From assembly GCA_003260075.1 (NCBI GenBank), contig QLIY01000136.1, positions 75,713 through 139,712 on the forward strand: a stretch of DNA of 64,000 nucleotides, read 5' to 3'. Of the stretch, positions 57,660 through 64,000 are shown piece by piece (the first letter of the stretch is position 1; each line of letters starts with the position of its first letter). The notes under the pieces were generated by a model. It searched no databases. It was not told the origin of the DNA and worked only from the letters and a program-made list of their open reading frames with translations. A program made the position numbers and the translations under genes. The DNA is from Phallusia mammillata (Eukaryota; Chordata; Ascidiacea; Phlebobranchia; Ascidiidae).

Positions 57660-60600
57660 TAAAACCGTAATTGCATAAAATGTATCACCTGAATTAATTA
57701 CAAAAAAACTAACTAATAAGAAATAACAGTGTAATGAGTGTGAATTCATACTTACGCATTGTTTTGGCGCAGTGGCAAACTTAAAAAATGTTAATCCCTG
57801 GCTGAACAAGATAAAAACCGCCCTTACTTGCATAACAACCGATTTGCAGTTATCGGCGATTATAAATTGTTTATCGAACATCAGATAAGGGTCACCCTGC
57901 ATACCGTAGAATCCATCATCCTGTATGTGATCTTATCGTTCTTGTACTTTACGCAGGACTCGGGACGGGCGTCGATTTACGCAAAGGACACGCAGTGTAA
58001 CAAGAAATCGCCATCTTCGGTATGCAGATGCTGTTGCAGCACGGACGGATGCAACCACGAGATTCTGTTCTGCGAACAGTTAGGAGGTTTGACCAGTTTC
58101 AAGTTGTAATTAAATTTAGCGGTCGACCGGTCGGTATGCTTTGTTCATCGTTGAAAAGCTTTACTCGAGCAAGTTTGTATTTAAATATGCGGTTTCTATA
58201 GCTTAACTTGATTCGGTTTTTCAACATGTGTTAAGTAGATTACGTCGATCATTATCGTTAAGGTGAGATAATATGCACGATAAAGTTCACGTCCTGCTTT
58301 GCTGTGCTGTAATCATTTGGCAAAATTTTGTGCCGCAGGTCTTCCTTGTCCTCCAGTGTACGCCCCGACAAACGGTTACATGGAATGTACAGGCGGAATG
58401 GCGCCATACAGTATTTGTTCATTCTCCTGCAGGCGCGGATACTCATTGGTCGGTGAAAGCACTTCTACATGCGGTTCGTCCTGAAGAAATTACTTTGTAT
58501 TTATCCACATTGCTTTAAAACCACGTCGGTTTTTACCACTTTGGTGGCGCTCAATCCATCAGATTCCAATTGAAGCGAGGTCGCTCAAGTTTGTTCACCA
58601 GGCAAACATAAGCGGTTTAGACAGGATTATAACCCACAACGTTGTGAGCCTCGGTTGTGCTAAGCCAAGTTTTATTTATTTTGTTCTGAAGATGTCTGGA
58701 GCAAACGTGACAACCCTGCACCCACCTGCGAACCGATTGTCTGCCGTGAAGTCAACGCGATACGCTTTGGGTCGGTATCATGCACTGATTCTAATAACCT
58801 GGAAAGTCAGTGCAGGTAAGAACCTTGACATGCAAATTACAATACAAGTACAAGGGCCCTAATTTGAATTCTGCTCAACAACGCAGTTTCTCGTGTAACC
58901 AAGGATATCGTTTGCACGGTGCAAGTCGTGTGATCTGTTACGAGGATATGGATTCGGATAAATGGGGACTTTGGAGTCGCCCAATACCGCAATGCAAACG
59001 TAAGAGTGCATTGCGATTACGAAACGGCAGCTTATTCGCGCTTCTAACCTCATTACAATTCAATAGCACTGCAATGCAAAACGCAGTCTATCTTTCACGG
59101 AAGCATGAGGTGCACGGATAGGAATCTGGTGGGTTCAGACTGTTCATTTAGATGCAACACCGGGCGCGGGTTTACCCTGTACCCACCAGGGGCAACAGAA
59201 AACTCATGCCAAGTAAACGAACAATGGACACGTCCGGCACCATGTTGTACCCGTAAGTTACATATTTAACCTTCATTAGACCGCAAAATCGTGAAGACTG
59301 AAAATTGACTTGTTAAAGGTTATTTCCTGCTCGGGTCGTGATATTCATTAAGACGGTGATCATTCTCCTGTTTAAACTTTATCTTTTCGTGCGTTCGCCA
59401 AACGAGATAACATCTCACGCACAACGAATTATTCGGGTCATGTAACGGCAAGGGAACGAGGCCATTTTTCAGACGCCCACGCACCGTAAAGGTCATTCTG
59501 AATCAGGTTGTTTTTATACGATTTTGCACAGTGCCCTGCCCGCCCTTCGCCAAGATGGACTTCATAGTGGTGCTAGATTCGTCTTCGTCCGTAGGCGCCG
59601 ACAATTGGTTGAAGATGAAAAAGTTTGTCAAAAGTTTCCTTGAGTAAGTATGAAACCAATTGATTTTATGCACAAAAAAGGCATGTCCTACATATAGTTT
59701 TGACAAGCTTAAAGGGCCCAATAAAACCGCTAGTAACACATTTGTTAAAATGTAAATTATTTTGTAGTGATTTCACAGTTCGAGAAGATTCGGCCCACTT
59801 TGGAATTATTCGATACAACAAAGTGGTCGACACCGATACGCAAGTAAAATACAGAATTTTACATTTCATCTATTTCCCCTGAACCATCAATATTAAACGT
59901 TACAGATTTTCCTTGACGACTTTCCATATAGCATTGATAGAGTCCTAGAAGCTTTCGACAAGATCCCGTACGACGGAAGCGGTTTGTAAAACAGCACGAG
60001 TTAGTGTAGGATTCCATAAGTATGTCTTGTTTGTATTCTTTTCAGGCACTAGGACTGGCAATGCTTTGTTGTACACCGCTAATACTATGATCCCGCGCGG
60101 CAACAGACCCGATGCTAGAGACGTAGTGCTCCTGATCACTGACGGTGCATCACAAGACGATGTGGACAAGCCAGGAAAAGCTGTCCGAGATACCGGAGCA
60201 TTGGTATAACGTTTGAACTGGCCTAAAGTGTAACGACGGATTGTGGCATTTATAGCTTTTAAGTTGGCATTTACCCGCGTGGATTTAATTGACCCCTCAC
60301 GAAAAATTGTCGTTCAAAAAACGTTGGCCTAAGTCCAGTGCTGGATTAACCATTAGGCAAAGTAGGCACGTGCCTACAGGCCAGTCAAAAATTCAGGCCA
60401 CTATAAAAAATTAGTAGAAATTTAGTTATTTAGTTGGGCATATGACCAAGTTTTTGCATGGTACCCTGTGTCATAGTTGCAACAACGATCTTTCTGACAA
60501 TGATTTGGCAACACTGATAATTCTAATTTTTTAGTTGGCAACACCCTGATTTTCGGGCTACTTATAAAATGTGCCTACAGACCAGCAGACCCTTAATCCG

Positions 60601-61272
60601 GCACTGCCTAAGTCGTTACAATTTAACCTTATTCAAATTAATCACAGTACGCCAGGCCCATTGAAGGCGCTATACCGAATCAGCGGGGGGGGGGATTCAA
60701 ATTAACTGTTTCGATCCTGTTATGCTTGCTTCAATTACGGACTTTCAAGGGTTGTTGTTAATATTTCATTTTATCCCTCGGTGGTCGGGCAACACATGAA
60801 CACAATGTGCTTACAATGAGTCCGTCGTTCAGATACTCTTTCACATATTTTGTCGACTTTATTTAGTTTATTCCATTATATTTTAATGGGTCGAAGCAAT
60901 ATCACCTAGGCTTCGGGTTTACAGAAACAAAAGAAGTCATGTCGAGGTAAGAACCGACAATCTTGTGAGAACAAGGCAGTTACGCAAACCATTCGTTATT
61001 TTCAGGGCGTGTTAGGTGCTGAAATATACACCACTGTCGAATAAAATGTAATAAACCAATTGATTAAAATACTTTCTAAACACAATTTTCTGCAGGTTTT
61101 TGTTCTACCTGTCAAGCCTCCAGTAGGAAGACTGAACATGACTGAAGTAGAGTTGATTGCCGGTGATAAGAACAACGTTATCCGTGATGCTCTAGAAGGG
61201 GGTTTTGATGCTTTGGATGAAGAATTCTCTAGAAAAATGAGCACACTTCTATGCGGAAAGCCTTGCGAATAA
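55956..61272 (+). CDS. Secreted Ly6/uPAR + sushi (CCP) + von Willebrand A protein
   Basis: Thirteen exons join in frame to 514 residues: 55956-56025, 56230-56315, 56672-56773, 57957-58086, 58339-58473, 58692-58815, 58887-58999, 59067-59252, 59532-59643, 59768-59843, 59906-59981, 60046-60203 and 61096-61272. A signal peptide ([14 protein letters not shown]) is followed by a three-finger domain (LRCWECENV ... [12 protein letters not shown]). About three sushi-like modules follow ([51 protein letters not shown]). Last is a vWA domain with the MIDAS motif DSSSS ([16 protein letters not shown]), [10 protein letters not shown] and [13 protein letters not shown]. It ends in LCGKPCE with no transmembrane segment. 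Each domain is a known adhesion or ligand-binding module; the combination is unfamiliar to me. The long intron before the last exon contains a hAT MITE. The G run at 57569-57657 lies in an intron. Confidence 0.88.
56904..56960 (+). mobile_element. Left end of a hAT-like element (fragment)
   Basis: CAGGGCTTCCCAAACATTTTTGATCGCGACCCC resembles the start of hAT MITEs that end in GTTTGGGAA. No right end is seen; the sequence CTGCGACCCCTCAAGTTGG before the G run at 57569 may be the start of it. Confidence 0.4.
57569..57657. repeat. Poly-G run, 89 bases
   Basis: An uninterrupted G run in the third intron of the Ly6-sushi-vWA gene; probable artificial join. Confidence 0.75.
58510..58668 (-). mobile_element. 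SINE-like element related to the one at 14.8 kb
   Basis: On the minus strand a B-box-like GGGTTATAATCC is followed by a tail with ACTTGAGCG, both in the same order as in the 14745-14887 element. It lies in an intron of the Ly6-sushi-vWA gene. Confidence 0.45.
60336..60606. mobile_element. Complete hAT-type MITE
   Basis: Inverted ends start CAGTGCTGGATTAA and finish TTAATCCGGCACTG. The 8-bp direct repeat CCTAAGTC flanks it (60328-60335 and 60607-60614). Subterminal GTGCCTACAG repeats are present at both sides. It is 271 bp long, non-coding, and lies in the last intron of the Ly6-sushi-vWA gene. Confidence 0.92.
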
Positions 61273-62447
61273 GCGTGGCCATGCCCTCTCGTTGTAGGTA
61301 CCAACAGCTGGGATATTGTACAAAGTTGCAATTGTATGTCAACGCTTTGCAAAAACCGCTTTTCGCCTCCGGGGTTGCCAAATCACCGCAAAATCTTTAT
61401 TAAATGGCAGTGAGCTTATGTTTTATCAATATCATTTCTTTGAAATTTAGCAGCAAGTTGCAGAAAGCCTAGGGGCGCGACAACTACCAATAGAAGATGT
61501 TATCGCTTTTAGATTGCTCGAGAACCCGGAAAGGGCGATGGATTCTTTGCGCATAAGTCTTGTTAAGTGATTCTAGTAAATAGCTGTCTCCGAGCGTCTG
61601 TCGACATTGTTAGAGATAAGGCACAACCGGTGCGTGTGCACCCATAATAGACAAATCTTTCATGGGGTTTTCCAGTTAAATGTGTGAACTTGGAAGCAAA
61701 TTGATACTTATAGATATATGTTGTATTGGCTACATTGAATGGGCAAACACACTAAACGTTGACCACGTCAAGTGCAAAAGTGACAGTAGTATATGCATAC
61801 GGTAGAAGAATTAGCTAATCGGTTGTTATTGGATTAAAAGTAAAAGATTTGTTCATGCAATAGTATGTTAATTAACTAAGATACTTTTACCACAGTTAGC
61901 GCATCCATACACGTTATAGGTAAAATTTTCATAGTTGGACGGAAAAAAAGGTTTTCACGCGTCAGATTCCCCATCGTCCAAAGGAGGTCATAAACGGTGA
62001 TCTAATCATCGTCCGATTCTTCCAGTTTAACGTCAGAAAAACTTCAATCGCGTTTTTACCTTTCCGCCAAAAGAAGCGTCGTTGTAAATTCACATCGATA
62101 ACGTTAGTGGTGGGTATAAGCATAACGAAAGAATATATAGATCACTGACACTACAAAAGTTCATTTGAAGAACTGTAAGGCAAAGCCAGGCGTAAAAAAC
62201 AACACTTGCATAGGCTATGTGTGTAAGTACACTCATTAGCTCATTAGCGGAACCATTGCAGTAAAAAAGTTTTTGGTTAAAATGCATATTTCAGTCGATT
62301 ATGTACAAAAAGGCTTCACACAAAGAATGTCCAATTCCCGTTCGGTGAACACCTGCAAACAAAAAAACACCAGCATGTAGGCAAAACTGCATTAGTTTTG
62401 CAACAAAAAAATCGTTTTCCACACAAACAAAAAAATGTAAGTACCGA
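61273..62447. other. Intergenic between convergent genes
   Basis: The two flanking genes are read toward each other. A variant polyadenylation signal ATTAAA at about 61399-61404 could serve the plus-strand gene. No further gene is supported. Confidence 0.5.
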
Positions 62448-63500
62448 TTACGGATCTTTGGGGATGTGCATTTCGTTTCGGCGTCTTCGCATCCACATAA
62501 AGACCACGAGACAGATAAGAATGATGAGAACAACGCCTCCAATCACACCAAACACGATCGTCAGTGTACGGAACGTATCTGTGTCATAAATTAATGTCAA
62601 CGATTTGCATGAGGCAGAAATTGAAAAGTGTGTAATGTTAAAAATGTTTTATGGTGCATTCACATTCAATAATAAACACATTTTGTATACAACATTTTTT
62701 TCTTACCTGTATTTTCGCATCTGTCCCCAATAAATCCTTGAGGGCACCTGTAAAATATTTTTTTTGTTTAGGTAAATTACAGTTTTCATTTTTTCTTTAT
62801 GCCCAAAAGATGATTAATTGACTACCTTTTAGAATTTAGATATATAAATAGTACATACCTTCTAAGATTTGACTGTTGTAAATTGTACATTTTAGGTTTG
62901 GTTTTAGTTATATTAGCTAATATTTATTGTAAGACTTGCGAAATATACAAAAATAGCGGTTAAATTTGTGAATGCAAAAATATGTTTATGAAACAACAAC
63001 TTATTCAACATAATAAAATTCTCCACAAAACATTGCTTGCACGCTTCACAAAGATTTTGTCTTTTTTCTACTTACTGGCAAGCAGGATTGCCGGTTCCGG
63101 CAGTTGGCGTGCATGTGGCCCCGTTGAGGCAGTAACCAAAACCAGGACTGCATTGACCTAAAAAAAACAAATGTTTGTTAAAAACATCATTAAGCTACCA
63201 ATTCCAGCAGCTTAACTGCATAATAACTTGATTATTTAACTTTACAATAAAAAAAATGCGACTTACTGATACACACGTTGGAAACGTTTGTATAACCAGA
63301 AGCGCAATCGCAGACAAACCCGCCCGGAGTGGCAGTCTCGGTGCAGGTCTCATTCATTCCTAGGCAATTAGTTTCACAATCGTTGAAGTCAGCACTGCAT
63401 GCATCGCCAGTATATCCCACGTTGCAAACACAGGTAAATCCAGATGGGCCGCCGAGTTGGCATATGCCGTTTGGAGCGCATAATGTGTTGGTGCAAGGTT
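62448..63500 (-). CDS. EGF-repeat single-pass membrane protein, 3' part
   Basis: Exons seen are 63500-63267, 63157-63076, 62747-62707 and 62578-62448; phases agree (1, 1, 2, 1). They encode EGF-like modules (APNGICQLGGPSGFTCVCNV with GYTGDAC; GGFVCDCASGYTNVSNVC; GYCLNGATCTPTAGTG; QCPQGFIGDRCEN). A hydrophobic helix (IVFGVIGGVVLIILICLVVF), a basic stop-transfer RRRR and a short tail ending HIPKDP follow. The stop TAA is at 62450-62448. An alternative use of the GT inside CCGTAATC as donor to the acceptor near 62355 would add another tail, so the C-terminus is not certain. The upstream exons lie beyond the window. No specific family (Notch ligand or other) can be named. Confidence 0.75.
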
Positions 63501-64000
63501 CTGCAACAACATGCAGTTTTGTGATGAAAGTTAGTTATCCGTATTTACACACGAGAGGAAGTTAACCCTTAGAATAAACTTTGAGGACATTTTTGATTCG
63601 TTCCATATACGTTTTTGATACGCATTGGACAATTAATTTCAACGGTACGTATCACATATATAAGTGTGCGCTTTTTCCCTGCCAAACCCAACACGGGACC
63701 TGTATTATGGGCCTTTCAAAGGCTCTTTAGATAAAAACGAATACTTTAAGCAAAAATTTAAACAATACTTGATTGGAAAAACTAATGGTTGTTATGGTTC
63801 CGTCGTTTTTTAAAACCAAAACAGAAAATCATTTAGAAAAAAGCAGTTGTAAATAAATAAGTTATACTTTAAAGAAATCTTAAAAAATAGCTTTACAAAT
63901 CTTTGTCAATGAAGTGGGCACACTGGAGCCAAACGATCTATCACAGCAGGATATGTTTATGCTCAAAAAACGATACAAGGTGTATACGGGGCACTGAGTT
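63501..64000. other. Intron of the EGF gene up to the window edge
   Basis: AT-rich sequence without an EGF-like exon that I can detect. The gene must continue upstream, to the right. Confidence 0.5.

Noticed and set aside
60867..60946. Possible extra exon of the vWA gene (encoding [13 protein letters not shown])
   Set aside because: It would leave phase 2 into the last exon, which is read in phase 0; joining 60203 directly to 61096 keeps the frame and the vWA pattern.

Overview
The window is eukaryotic, AT-rich and gene-dense. Genes have many short introns with GT-AG ends, and the protein set is that of a marine invertebrate deuterostome: a KLHL3-type kelch protein, eIF4A, IMP4, LDLa/relaxin-receptor-like ectodomains and a Ly6-sushi-vWA protein. 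Short hAT-type elements ending in CAGGGGTG or CAGTGGTT are frequent. I think a tunicate (ascidian such as Ciona or a relative) is most likely. That is an inference; nothing here proves it.

Layout. 1-674 (-): 5' part of a secreted Gln/Ser/Asn/Gly repeat gene with a 48-bp unit. About 3.0-7.7 kb (-): two copies of a related secreted Gly/Gln/Ser repeat gene with a 45-bp unit, broken up by assembly joins. 7.7-13.9 kb: duplicated, badly assembled sequence without a gene I can support. 13.96-24.65 kb (-): a 13-exon KLHL2/3-type Cullin-3 adaptor. 24.7-28.3 kb: no clear gene. 28.4-34.1 kb (-): ectodomain exons of an LDLa-rich receptor ending in a relaxin-receptor-like first transmembrane helix. 34.1-36.8 kb: repeats. 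36.8-41.6 kb (-): complete eIF4A. 42.5-44.2 kb (+): three-exon protein resembling five-bladed beta-propeller glycosidase/glycosyltransferase families. 45.1-46.5 kb (-): coiled-coil protein ending in a CaaX box. 46.5-50.8 kb: no clear gene. 50.8-54.65 kb (-): complete IMP4. 55.96-61.27 kb (+): complete Ly6/uPAR + sushi + vWA secreted protein. 62.4-63.5 kb (-): 3' end of an EGF-repeat single-pass membrane protein.

The strongest overall pattern is technical. More than 35 homopolymer runs of G or C (about 8 to 92 bases) interrupt the sequence. At many of them the sequence before the run restarts after it, with small differences. This is what unmerged haplotypes of a very heterozygous genome look like when joined through artificial poly-G ends. 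Several exons are therefore present twice or cut. In one such pair, one copy appears to carry a piggyBac-like insertion at a TTAA that is empty in the other.

The genes do not form a pathway. eIF4A (translation) and IMP4 (ribosome biogenesis) are housekeeping. KLHL3-type, LDLa-receptor, EGF and sushi-vWA genes are signalling or extracellular. The Gln-rich repeat genes are the least familiar content.
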